Positions 12,632-19,623 of a DNA stretch of 29,304 nucleotides are shown here, in pieces. The stretch is from a virus. The notes beneath the pieces were generated by a model. It had not been told where the DNA came from, made no database searches, and saw only the letters and a program-made list of their open reading frames with translations. The DNA is taken from positions 1 through 29,304 of IMG/VR virus record IMGVR_UViG_3300021961_000444; one strand, 5' to 3'. A program made the position numbers and the translations under genes. Position 1 is the stretch's first letter. Each line of letters begins with the position of its first letter.

Positions 12632-13819
12632 TTATTCTACCTCGGTTGTACACGCCTCAATAGGAATAAATAATAACTCAGCAATATCTTTCCAGCCATT
12701 TATTGTGTTAGCCCATTCATTTAAGTCCTCAGTATGAACTCTCATTTGATGCTCACCAACTCGCATCGTTGTACGACCCACAGGGATATGCCCAGGCTTG
12801 GTTTTCCCACCTCCCAAGATTTCGGCTACCTCTTCAGCGCTAAAGCCTGTTCCTTTCAAGCCCGTGCTGGTTAAGAGTTTACTTAACTCCTGTGGGTCAT
12901 AAGTTGCCAAGTCCGAGGTTCGATTGTCCACGATAAGGATTTTGATTTCCTCAATATCATCGACATCAATCCAATGGACGGCAATCTTCTCCCAACCTAA
13001 TTGAACTGCTCCCTGATAAGTATGATTACCCGAGAGAATGTGTTTAGTGTTTTTATTGACCACGATAGGTCGGTACTGACCCATTAACTCAAGGGATTGA
13101 ATGATTGACCCTATATCGCCCTCACGCGGGTTGAGAGGGTGAACCTTTATCTCATTGATGCCTACGCTCTCTACATCATCGGGTGAACTCGTACTCCGCT
13201 CAGGCTTTGAATCAGGCTCGACGGGCTTACGCTCAGGAAAACCTAGACGCTCCTTGATTGCTTTGATTGCTTTCTGCTTTGTCGGTGCCTCGGCATATAG
13301 TTGCTCTTTCCAAGCCTTGTAAGCCTCGAGTTCGACTGTAAATCTCCAAGCGCTTATCTTTACTTCAGGGTCGCTAGGTAAAGGCTTAGAATCGCTTATG
13401 TTGTCTTTCTCTTTCCCATTCATCAACTTATCCAAAGTATCAACCTCAGATTTAGTGAAGCCTGTACCGTCGAGTTCAGGTAGAGCGTTAAGGAGAGATT
13501 TGAGAAGTGGCTCGTTGTATCCAGCCAAGTCGGTCAAGCGATTATCAGCCAAGACAATCTTGCGAGCGCTCTCCTCATCTACATCCACATAGGTAACCTT
13601 GATTTTCTTCCAGCCAAGTTTCTTCGCCGCTTTGTAAGTATGGTTACCAGCCAAGATAAAGTTTGAACCGTACTGAACCACAATCGGTCTGTACTGACCA
13701 TGGGCTTTAAGTGATTGAGCAATCGCTTCAATATCACCACGGCGAGGGTTTGTTGGATATGCCTCGAGCGATGAGATAGCAACTGAGGCAACTTGTCCAA
13801 CCTTTATCTTCGCTTTCAT
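12632..13819 (-). CDS. Tandem ParB/Srx-fold protein
   Basis: The 395-residue protein holds two copies of one domain. Copy 1 (about 10-130) has SSLEAYPTNPRRGDIEA, GQYRPIVV, and LAGNHTYKAAKKLGW. Copy 2 (about 218-335) has IKVHPLNPREGDIGSI, GQYRPIVV and LSGNHTYQGAVQLGW, each followed by an ADNR/VDNR motif. The GNHT motif replaces the GERR-type motif of chromosomal ParB. Related phage proteins are annotated as ParB-like nucleases, and some members of the fold act as kinases. The ATG overlaps the stop of the CmoA-like gene (ATGA). Its placement between DNA-modification genes and terminase suggests work on the modified DNA, which is inference. Confidence 0.78.
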   Translation of the reverse strand: MKAKIKVGQVASVAISSLEAYPTNPRRGDIEAIAQSLKAHGQYRPIVVQYGSNFILAGNHTYKAAKKLGWKKIKVTYVDVDEESARKIVLADNRLTDLAGYNEPLLKSLLNALPELDGTGFTKSEVDTLDKLMNGKEKDNISDSKPLPSDPEVKISAWRFTVELEAYKAWKEQLYAEAPTKQKAIKAIKERLGFPERKPVEPDSKPERSTSSPDDVESVGINEIKVHPLNPREGDIGSIIQSLELMGQYRPIVVNKNTKHILSGNHTYQGAVQLGWEKIAVHWIDVDDIEEIKILIVDNRTSDLATYDPQELSKLLTSTGLKGTGFSAEEVAEILGGGKTKPGHIPVGRTTMRVGEHQMRVHTEDLNEWANTINGWKDIAELLFIPIEACTTEVE

Positions 13820-14463
13820 TTAATGTATATCCAAGCCTCGAAATTGAAGAATTTCCAAAACATTGTACCTGCTGTAAACCCTGCGTTCTCTGCCAATATC
13901 TGATTTCGCATTGATGAGTTCACCTTCATCATGCTTCGAAGGTCGCGCTCTTTGTCTAATATCTGTTCCGCGCTAAAGGCTTTGCGTTTGAAGTCATAGT
14001 GAGCGCCGTTGATTACCTGCTCAAGTTCGCCCGATTCTTCTCGTACCTTCTCTGCCCATATAAAAGCCCCACCCTCAACTAGAGAGTCATAGATAATGCT
14101 TAGGATTTTTGGTCTGTCCTCGTAAGGAATGAACTGAAGCGTGAAGATGGAAAGAATCAAACTGGACTTACCAAAGCCGTTGAAAGCGCGTAGGTCTTTT
14201 CGGACATAGAGAGTTTCGTCATGGGACTCAGGCAATAGATTGTCGGCTATATCAATTCCAACTTTCTTACCACGGTGAGGAAGTCTCTCCAGTAGTTTTC
14301 CAGTCGAGCATCCAAGGTCAATCACCTGCGTATCTTCAGTCATGAAGTATGTACTCAAGTCACAAATTGCTTCAGTCAGCGTGTGATAGTTTGGAATTGA
14401 TTGCGCTATATGCTCATCAAAGTTAGTTATCGTGTCGAATGAGAATGGCTCAGTAGAACTCAT
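13816..14463 (-). CDS. cmoA: CmoA-like carboxy-S-adenosylmethionine synthase
   Basis: The predicted 215-residue protein aligns along its length with E. coli CmoA as I remember it: PFSFD for the WTFDE region, SIPNY (Y26), DLGCSTG for DLGCSLG (D49-G55), FTLQF identical (107-111), YDSLVEGGA for YQGLNPGGA, DFKR identical (157-160), and FFNF for CFNF near the end. CmoA converts SAM and prephenate to carboxy-SAM. The Arg that holds the carboxylate (R199 in E. coli) lies in QKR; here the sequence is DKER, with Arg one position later (R173), and N132 appears replaced, so activity needs proof. I chose the ATG at 14463, behind AGAAGG; starts at 14553 or 14577 would overlap the methyltransferase heavily. 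Confidence 0.78.
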   Translation of the reverse strand: MSSTEPFSFDTITNFDEHIAQSIPNYHTLTEAICDLSTYFMTEDTQVIDLGCSTGKLLERLPHRGKKVGIDIADNLLPESHDETLYVRKDLRAFNGFGKSSLILSIFTLQFIPYEDRPKILSIIYDSLVEGGAFIWAEKVREESGELEQVINGAHYDFKRKAFSAEQILDKERDLRSMMKVNSSMRNQILAENAGFTAGTMFWKFFNFEAWIYIK

Positions 14464-15520
14464 GAAGCCTTCTACCAATCGCTTCCACGACTGGGATAGT
14501 GATTGTCCGTCCGCACCGCTCGTATCTTTCGGAATCTGAAACTCGTCGTCCATCGTGATAAAACTCCGTCCATCCATCGGGTAATCCTTGAAGGCGCTCG
14601 CACTCCAAGGGAGTTAGTTTTCTAATCGCAAAGCCGTCCTCATTCCCGATTTGAACTCCGTGACGGTCTTGCGCTGTTATCGTGTACATCGGGTCGCCAT
14701 CATCTTTAATGAGTCGCCCGTTTGGTGATTTGTTTACTCTTGCCACATCAAGAACTGGTCTGACAAATGGAACATTATTGCCACCTGTTCCCATGTGAGC
14801 CAATAGTGTTGGAGCAACATTCTCAAAAGTTCTAAAAGAATTATCTCTGCGAATAAACTGCTCAACTACATATTGTCGGGAGTTTCCTCCTTTGTAGTAG
14901 TGAGCGTCGAGGGTCGGAGAAATGTTGGAGAAAAGCCCCTGCCTTCCTTCTCGTTCTTGCGAGTTCGCGCCATCATTGCTTCGACCTGTTGCTCCGATAG
15001 GAAATACTTTGGGTCGGGGTTTTCCTCTAAGATGTCCGATAAGGAATATCCTTTCTCGGTGTTGCGGGACTCCGAAATTTTGGCTGTCAAGCAATTCCCA
15101 TTGACAGTCATACCCCAAGCCATCCAAGACTTCGAGGATGATTTCGAAGGTTCTTCCTCCGTCATGGTTGAGGAGTCCTTTGACATTCTCAAAGAGGAGA
15201 TATGGTATTGATTTTTCGTGAGCGAGTCTAAACATTTCAAAAGCGAGTGTCCCTCGGGTGTCATCCAAAGAGAATCCAGTTCGCTTACCTGCGACTGAAA
15301 AAGTCGCACAAGGGAATCCTCCAACGAGGAGGTCGGCATCAGGAAGGTCTCCAGCGGAAACATTTCTAATATCTCGTCCGTCAGGTTGTTCTCCGAAGTT
15401 TCGGGCATAAATACTCCTAGGTCTCTCTAACCATTCGTTAGCCCACACGCACTCATGACCTGTTCTTTCAAGTCCAAGTCGGAAGGCTCCGATGCCAGCA
15501 AAAAGTTCTATGAACTTCAT
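14450..15520 (-). CDS. C5-cytosine DNA methyltransferase with altered motif X (possible carboxymethyltransferase)
   Basis: All core motifs of C5-cytosine methyltransferases are present: I, ELFAGIGAFRLGLE (5-18); IV, GGFPCATFSVAG with nucleophile C71; VI, ENV (111-113); VIII, QHRER (153-157); IX, RKLTPLECERLQGLP. The target-recognition region (about 170-298) has SPTLDAHYYKGG and APTLLAHMGTGG segments. Motif X reads RYERCGRTITIPVVEAIGRR: the usual Gly-Asn is Gly-Arg (R338, codon at 14507-14509). Motif IV has PCA instead of PCQ. The gene overlaps the CmoA-like gene by 14 bases. I infer transfer of a carboxymethyl group from Cx-SAM; plain methylation is the alternative. The target sequence cannot be read from here. 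Confidence 0.9.
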   Translation of the reverse strand: MKFIELFAGIGAFRLGLERTGHECVWANEWLERPRSIYARNFGEQPDGRDIRNVSAGDLPDADLLVGGFPCATFSVAGKRTGFSLDDTRGTLAFEMFRLAHEKSIPYLLFENVKGLLNHDGGRTFEIILEVLDGLGYDCQWELLDSQNFGVPQHRERIFLIGHLRGKPRPKVFPIGATGRSNDGANSQEREGRQGLFSNISPTLDAHYYKGGNSRQYVVEQFIRRDNSFRTFENVAPTLLAHMGTGGNNVPFVRPVLDVARVNKSPNGRLIKDDGDPMYTITAQDRHGVQIGNEDGFAIRKLTPLECERLQGLPDGWTEFYHDGRRVSDSERYERCGRTITIPVVEAIGRRLHEFY

Positions 15521-15819
15521 TAGACAAGGGGTTTCGCTGGTCGTCCTCGTCTACGAATTAGTTTGCCTTCGCCGTCGTACTCAGGTACTCGAGAAATATC
15601 GTTGCGAATAATTTTGTAAATTAACTGCTCTGATACTCCCATGGCTTCAGCAATTTCACGATAGGTAATGCGTTGCTTTCGCAATCTAAGAATCAACTGC
15701 TTGCGACGCTTTCCTAAATCTTGAATCTGTGTTTGGTGTGTTCGGATAGCATCGGTCAATAGTTTGACCTCATCTAATCCTTTGCCATCTAACTCTGTTG
15801 CTTCCATAACCGTACTCAT
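15520..15819 (-). CDS. Helix-turn-helix protein with AT-hook-like tail
   Basis: The 99-residue protein has a helical N-terminal half (DAIRTHQTQIQDLGKRRKQ) and then ITYREIAEAMGVSEQLIYKI, a clear helix-turn-helix of the sigma-region-4/resolvase type. The end, RRRGRPAK, resembles an AT-hook. It probably binds DNA and may regulate this operon. Its TAA overlaps the ATG of the methyltransferase by one base (TAATG), and its own ATG overlaps the stop of the membrane protein gene. Confidence 0.72.
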   Translation of the reverse strand: MSTVMEATELDGKGLDEVKLLTDAIRTHQTQIQDLGKRRKQLILRLRKQRITYREIAEAMGVSEQLIYKIIRNDISRVPEYDGEGKLIRRRGRPAKPLV

Positions 15820-16022
15820 ATCGCTTCTCCTTCTTCGAACAGGCGTTCGACAGCATCATCAAACTTCACCTTCTTTTCAATCTGATTGGCGGTAGCCACA
15901 AACTCAAGTTCTATTTTTATGATAGATTTTTTGTAAGCAATTAGCATAGCAATATAAAACGGTAGTATAAATAAACTAGCGATTGCTAAACCAACTGTTG
16001 TCCAAATAATTTCCCAGTTCAA
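15816..16022 (-). CDS. Small membrane protein, 68 residues
   Basis: The product begins MNWEIIWTTVGLAIASLFIL and continues in a hydrophobic stretch to about residue 29, followed by a charged helical tail (KIELEFVATANQIEKKVKF). This suggests a single-pass protein with a cytoplasmic C-terminus. Overlaps of four bases on both sides show tight coupling with the RusA-like and HTH genes. Function is unknown. Confidence 0.6.
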   Translation of the reverse strand: MNWEIIWTTVGLAIASLFILPFYIAMLIAYKKSIIKIELEFVATANQIEKKVKFDDAVERLFEEGEAI

Positions 16023-16426
16023 TATGTCCTCTCTTTCTTGACTCCTCGTAGATAAAGCACTAAAGAATTTTTGTCATTCTTTGGCGGTAAATAAATTAAC
16101 GACCTGACATACTGCGAAGAATCATCGGGAAGAACTCCCGCATCAACGAGTCCGTCAATAGCCGCTTTGACTGATGGATTACACGCTCCTACATCTTGAG
16201 GACGACCACCTTTCTGATGAGGTTCAACCGTGACGCTAATCCACGCCATAGGCGGTATCTTCTCATATTTAGCCAAGAGTTGAAAACCCACTCGCCAAGC
16301 CTTTGTGAGTTTCGCCCTGTCCCAGTTATTGCCTGTTCGCCTATCATTGGTAAGCCAAGGGCGCTGTTCGAACTCAAGACGATAAATCGTCTGTTCGCTT
16401 TCATCAAGCCTACAAAAACATTCCAT
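16019..16426 (-). CDS. RusA-like Holliday-junction resolvase
   Basis: The 135-residue protein has RRTGNNWDRAKLTKAWR early and RPQDVGACNPSVKAAIDGLV followed by DAGVLPDDSSQYV. The spacing of acidic residues and lysine (D78, N83, K87, D91, D101, D102) matches the RusA family catalytic region (D-x-D/N...K...D...DD). RusA enzymes cut four-way junctions during phage recombination and before packaging. The context of recombination and terminase genes agrees. Confidence 0.75.
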   Translation of the reverse strand: MECFCRLDESEQTIYRLEFEQRPWLTNDRRTGNNWDRAKLTKAWRVGFQLLAKYEKIPPMAWISVTVEPHQKGGRPQDVGACNPSVKAAIDGLVDAGVLPDDSSQYVRSLIYLPPKNDKNSLVLYLRGVKKERTY

Positions 16427-16429
16427 GGC

Positions 16430-16819
16430 TCAAGCATGAGGGTTTGTCCACTTCATGTCCAGTTGGGTTTTATGTCCATTGTTATGAATCTTCCACCACA
16501 GACCAGTTTCATCTTGAAATGGAATCTCTTCAGCCGACTCAATCTTTTGAATCAAGTATCCGAGTTCACGGGCTTTGGCTCTATTTGATTCTACCCATCC
16601 ATGACAACCGCTTGTCCCTGTCCCACAAAGTACAATCAGGTTTGCCATTTCATGAAGCATTTCATTTTTAGAGCCACCCATCATTCTTGGACGACGGTGA
16701 TGAACTGATACGGGATAGCCTAGGAAATCTCTGTTACATCTTTCGCATTTGTAGAAAGCACGGGCTAGGACTGCGAATCGGGTTTCGTCAGAAACTCTAT
16801 TAGGTTTAGGCTTTGCCAT
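16430..16819 (-). CDS. HNH endonuclease
   Basis: The protein has KCERCNRDF (C25, C28), VSVHHRRPRMMGGS (H40, H41), ANLIVLCG (N60, C65) and GCHGWVE (C72, H73). Together these give the HNH active site and a four-cysteine zinc site. Such free-standing HNH nucleases often assist terminase cleavage in phages, though usually next to terS. Here it lies several genes upstream of it. Length (129) is typical. The start at 16819 overlaps the previous small gene by 55 bases. Confidence 0.85.
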   Translation of the reverse strand: MAKPKPNRVSDETRFAVLARAFYKCERCNRDFLGYPVSVHHRRPRMMGGSKNEMLHEMANLIVLCGTGTSGCHGWVESNRAKARELGYLIQKIESAEEIPFQDETGLWWKIHNNGHKTQLDMKWTNPHA

Positions 16820-16944
16820 TGGAGTCTTTCATCCGCGATGGCGTCCAAGCAAGCAGGGCATACCGTTGAGTTCGTTTGAATTGCCATCTGCTGTACCAAC
16901 CTACAAATCGAAATATCCTCATGAGTTAGGTGCCACCTGTTCAT
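16765..16944 (-). CDS. Small Cys-containing protein, 59 residues
   Basis: The product reads MNRWHLTHEDISICRLVQQM and then NSTVCPACLDAIADERLQW. The H/C and CPAC residues suggest a zinc knuckle. GGAAG lies upstream of the ATG at 16944; in-frame ATGs at 16950 and 16965 are alternatives. It overlaps genes on both sides, 26 bases upstream and 55 bases downstream, which lowers confidence, but the Cys pattern is like that of the other microproteins here. Confidence 0.5.
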   Translation of the reverse strand: MNRWHLTHEDISICRLVQQMAIQTNSTVCPACLDAIADERLQWQSLNLIEFLTKPDSQS

Positions 16945-17311
16945 TATCATCTTCCAGCGGAGCATCCTTACCCCTGTTCAATTTTTCTAGTAACTCTTTT
17001 TTAATTTGTGCTACAAATTCAGGTGACGCTTTTTTCTTTTCCATTTCTTCAAACTGAAGAGACATCAAGCGCGAGCGCTCTCGCTCCCGAGAGTCGGCTA
17101 GTCTACGACGCCATTCACGATTTATGTGGGAAGGGTTTACCGCCGAGTCAAAGTTTGCGTAGTGCCATGAAACAATTTTCTTTGCTTCATCCAAAGAAAT
17201 ATCAGAATCTAAAGACTCACCCCATGCCCTGACCTTCAACTCATCAACCTGAACTCGAAGGTCATAGATACCAACGAAACCAATCAGGATTGAAATATCA
17301 GATAGATTCAT
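16919..17311 (-). CDS. Hypothetical replication-region protein, 130 residues
   Basis: The protein begins MNLSDISILIGFVGIYDLRV. Its middle has ISLDEAKKIVSWHYANFD and VNPSHINREWRRR, a short helical pattern I associate with actinophage proteins encoded next to replication initiators. A long charged helix rich in Arg/Glu/Lys follows. The role could be helicase loading or DNA binding, but this is a guess from position. I prefer the ATG at 17311 over 17359, which would overlap the upstream gene by 62 bases. Confidence 0.58.
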   Translation of the reverse strand: MNLSDISILIGFVGIYDLRVQVDELKVRAWGESLDSDISLDEAKKIVSWHYANFDSAVNPSHINREWRRRLADSRERERSRLMSLQFEEMEKKKASPEFVAQIKKELLEKLNRGKDAPLEDDNEQVAPNS

Positions 17312-18038
17312 TGCGGAACTTTTCTGCCAAGTCGATTGCTCTAATTGCTGATTGTTCATGTTTAGTTTTTACCCCCACTCCACGAAGAACTAAATCCATC
17401 TGACGCATTGAGGGAACTGTCCCGATGTAATCCAAAGCCTGTTCAATCTGCTCGGCTGTATAGCCTCGCTTCTCTGCCGCTTGACAGATTGCTAACAAAG
17501 AGTGCCACGCGCTTTTACCTAAAGGTTTAACTCTTTGCTTCTCCCACCATTTTCTAGCAACTGCTTCCGAGAGCGCGACAACTGCGACAGCAGTTTCGTC
17601 GCTCTTTGTTGTAGATAGGACGGATGTATAGGACGGATGGTACGGAGTGGAGTTGGGGAGTTGAACCTCCAAAGTTGGGGAGTTGGGGGTATCTGAGTTG
17701 GGGAGTTCTACCCCTCCTAAACTTTGTTCCTCCCCAAGAGAGTTGGGTAGTTTCTTCCATATCAACTGATAGACAGTTGCGTTCCCTCGGGAGTTTCCTT
17801 TGGTGATAATCTTCAAGTGACCGTCGGCAATCATCTCGTTGATGACCTTTCGGACATACTCAACAGAGCATCTACCCTTGGAAGCAAGATTCGATTGAGA
17901 CGCAAAGAATCGACCATCATCATGAGAAATATCTGCGAGCGCAAGGTGAATTAAAAGTTTGGTTCCATCGTAAGGGGAGTCAGCCCAAACTTTTGTAATC
18001 CACCTGATGCTCACAAATCTCCTCCGCAATGAGGGCAA
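17298..18038 (-). CDS. Replication initiator-like winged-helix protein
   Basis: The N-terminal part (about 1-95) looks like a winged helix: VWADSPYDGTKLLIHLALAD, FASQSNLASKGRCSVEYVRK and a wing at HLKIITKGNSRGNATVYQL. A linker with repeated LPNS/TPNS units follows (about 95-135), encoded by direct DNA repeats. The C-terminal part has KWWEKQRVKPLGKSAWHSLL and a helical end. This domain order resembles phage replisome organisers (lambda O type), which bind repeats inside their own gene. The gene lies next to recombination genes. Confidence 0.65.
   Translation of the reverse strand: MPSLRRRFVSIRWITKVWADSPYDGTKLLIHLALADISHDDGRFFASQSNLASKGRCSVEYVRKVINEMIADGHLKIITKGNSRGNATVYQLIWKKLPNSLGEEQSLGGVELPNSDTPNSPTLEVQLPNSTPYHPSYTSVLSTTKSDETAVAVVALSEAVARKWWEKQRVKPLGKSAWHSLLAICQAAEKRGYTAEQIEQALDYIGTVPSMRQMDLVLRGVGVKTKHEQSAIRAIDLAEKFRNESI
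17651..17752 (+). repeat. Iteron array inside the replication gene (candidate origin)
   Basis: AGTTGGGGAGTT occurs exactly at 17651-17662, 17673-17684 and 17696-17707, with AGTTGGGTAGTT at 17741-17752. Start-to-start distances are 22, 23 and 45 bases, so all copies lie on one helical face, with the fourth two periods away. On the minus strand the repeats encode LPNS. Position within a probable initiator gene suggests an origin like that in lambda O. No strong AT-rich block is seen directly beside it. Confidence 0.65.
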
Positions 18039-18391
18039 TTTTTCTTTCGCCCTTGTCTCTCAACTACTCGACCTTGAATACAAGCCACATCTACATAAAC
18101 TTTACAACCCTTTCGGGTTTCTTTTAATCGCGCAATGCGACCTGCTTTATGAAGCACGGACAATACACCCGAAGCCGTTCCGTGGTGAAGTCCTGTTATC
18201 TCAGATAATTCTTTCCATGTTATGCCTAGTAATTTTCTTTGAGCAAGAAGGTTGAGGGCTTGCGCTTGACGCAAAGCGGTCTTACCTGACCTATCTGCGT
18301 TAAGCGCTCGCTCTCTTGAAGTATCTGTTCCGCTATGTCCTGAAGTTCCGTTATACGGTAACTCGGGCTGGTTCAGTAAGGCTGACTTCAT
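18011..18391 (-). CDS. Winged-helix DNA-binding protein with C-terminal zinc ribbon
   Basis: The 126-residue protein has a disordered start, then ALNLLAQRKLLGITWKELSE, LHHGTASGVLSVLHKAGRI and a wing (ARLKETRKGCKVYV), giving a MarR-like winged helix. The end KKNCPHCGGDL is half of a zinc ribbon; C95 or C104 may add ligands. It probably binds DNA in replication or regulation. It overlaps the Erf gene by 41 bases and the initiator gene by 28 bases. Confidence 0.68.
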   Translation of the reverse strand: MKSALLNQPELPYNGTSGHSGTDTSRERALNADRSGKTALRQAQALNLLAQRKLLGITWKELSEITGLHHGTASGVLSVLHKAGRIARLKETRKGCKVYVDVACIQGRVVERQGRKKNCPHCGGDL

Positions 18392-19022
18392 CGGATTCCT
18401 CTTCCAATTTCGGTGGCTTCAATTTCGTTTGTTGCTCTTTGAACTTGGCACGGAATTGGTCTACAAGCCCAACGGGGTAGGCGTCCTTGTTCGCGGTAAT
18501 GTACTGACCGATTTCTGATAGTGATTCAATCGTGGTTGCCTGTTGAATCTTGATGAGAATTGCTGAAGGCGCTAAAACATCTCCAGCACTCGAGCGCTCA
18601 TAGGAAGTTGCGTCAGGGTCTACCTCATCAGTTGGTAGGGCTAAGGATTGAAGCAAGGCGGTACGGAAAGCAACTGACATGGCTTTGGCTGTTGCCTTAT
18701 CTCCTGAGTCCATCGCCTCTCCAACTACTGTCGCTTTAATGGCATCACCGTTTGCTCCGATGAATGTATAAGTTACTTTGACTCTGACATGACCCATAGC
18801 AGTTCGGTTCCGTCCTATCTCAACTGTTTGATATTCGCACTCTTCAACTGAAGGCACGACTACTACGCCGAACTTTTGAAGTGCTGGTGATACAGCGTTT
18901 ACAACTGAATCAATTCCTCGGAAGTTAAAACCCTGTGAAGTGTTTTTATCTTTCTTGGCGATTGCTCCAACTGCTTTCATAACCTCACTCAATGCTTGAG
19001 CGATTGGTAATTTATTTTCCAT
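18351..19022 (-). CDS. erf: ERF-family single-strand annealing protein
   Basis: The 223-residue protein begins MENKLPIAQALSEVMKAVGA. It carries the ERF signature region: GFNFRGIDSVVNAVSPALQK, then FGVVVVPSV and a beta-rich YTFIGANGDAIKATVVGEAM. DSGDKATAKAMSVAFRTAL is the conserved helix that follows. ERF proteins anneal single strands in phage recombination. The Gam-like gene comes immediately before it. AGAGAGA provides the ribosome-binding site. Confidence 0.85.
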   Translation of the reverse strand: MENKLPIAQALSEVMKAVGAIAKKDKNTSQGFNFRGIDSVVNAVSPALQKFGVVVVPSVEECEYQTVEIGRNRTAMGHVRVKVTYTFIGANGDAIKATVVGEAMDSGDKATAKAMSVAFRTALLQSLALPTDEVDPDATSYERSSAGDVLAPSAILIKIQQATTIESLSEIGQYITANKDAYPVGLVDQFRAKFKEQQTKLKPPKLEEESDEVSLTEPARVTV

Positions 19023-19033
19023 GTTTTCTCTCT

Positions 19034-19567
19034 CTACTCGGATATTACAAATGAAACTGAAACTTCAGCAGGTATGACTTTGATTGCTGGAACAATTTCA
19101 CCTTGGGTTGATATTACTTTATCATCGGACTGATTCAAAGCACCTAGGGCTTTTTTATCAATTTCTTTTTTGATTCGCACTAATTCAGGGGCGTTGGTCT
19201 CAGCCCACTCAAGGAACTTGGATTCATCCTCAATATCGAACTTGACTCGACCTGAAACAGTCTTGATGGTGCCGTGGGGCAGAACTATGCTTTTACGGTC
19301 TTTAGAGCGCTCCTGAAGGGCGTATGGGCGTAGGTTAGCCTCAAACCATTCAGCATCTCTTTCGAGGGCTGTATTGACCTTCTGAAGCCATTCTGTGACC
19401 CTTTGTACTTCTCGGTCAAAGATGGCTTGGTTATCTGATTGCTTGCGTCGGATAGAGGCAAGTTTTCTCATCGCCCAATCTGCTTTTGAATCGTCATCTA
19501 CGACGAATGGCTCACGGGCTGGTTCTTCAATGATTTCAAAATCATCGACTGGTAATGCGTTGTCCAT
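19034..19567 (-). CDS. Gam-like host-nuclease inhibitor
   Basis: The 177-residue protein has a long coiled-coil-like helix (ADWAMRKLASIRRKQSDNQA and onward to VNTALERDAEWFEANLRPY). This is followed by SIVLPHGTIKTVSGRVKFD, the beta-hairpin typical of Mu Gam-like proteins. Such proteins bind DNA ends and protect them from exonucleases such as RecBCD/AddAB. Position just before the Erf gene fits a recombination module. A promoter lies directly upstream. Confidence 0.75.
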   Translation of the reverse strand: MDNALPVDDFEIIEEPAREPFVVDDDSKADWAMRKLASIRRKQSDNQAIFDREVQRVTEWLQKVNTALERDAEWFEANLRPYALQERSKDRKSIVLPHGTIKTVSGRVKFDIEDESKFLEWAETNAPELVRIKKEIDKKALGALNQSDDKVISTQGEIVPAIKVIPAEVSVSFVISE

Positions 19568-19590
19568 GTGGACTCCTCTCGTTAAGGGAG

Positions 19591-19619
19591 AGGGTACTAA
19601 ACGGGGGTTAGGTTGTCAA
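19591..19619 (-). promoter_or_regulatory. Promoter for the recombination/replication operon
   Basis: On the minus strand TTGACA (19619-19614) and TACCCT (19596-19591) are 17 bases apart. The spacer contains TAACCCCCGT (19610-19601), the same box as in the plus-strand promoters. The -35 is perfect but the -10 is weak, which suggests dependence on an activator or on the box. An inverted repeat CCTCTC/GAGAGG (19593-19575) lies downstream and overlaps the Shine-Dalgarno. Confidence 0.65.
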
Positions 19620-19623
19620 GCCC

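Noticed and set aside
14464-14577. Longer N-terminus of the CmoA-like protein starting at 14577 or 14553
   Set aside because: It would overlap the methyltransferase by over 100 bases and has no similarity to CmoA; the ATG at 14463 has AGAAGG upstream.
14866-15408. Open frame of 180 codons inside the methyltransferase gene on the same strand
   Set aside because: It is out of frame with a gene that has all family motifs, and shows Ser-rich, unstructured composition.
19575-19593. CCTCTC/GAGAGG hairpin before the Gam-like gene as another member of the leader hairpin family
   Set aside because: The left arm would lie upstream of the expected transcript start, and the Shine-Dalgarno is in the stem, not in the loop.
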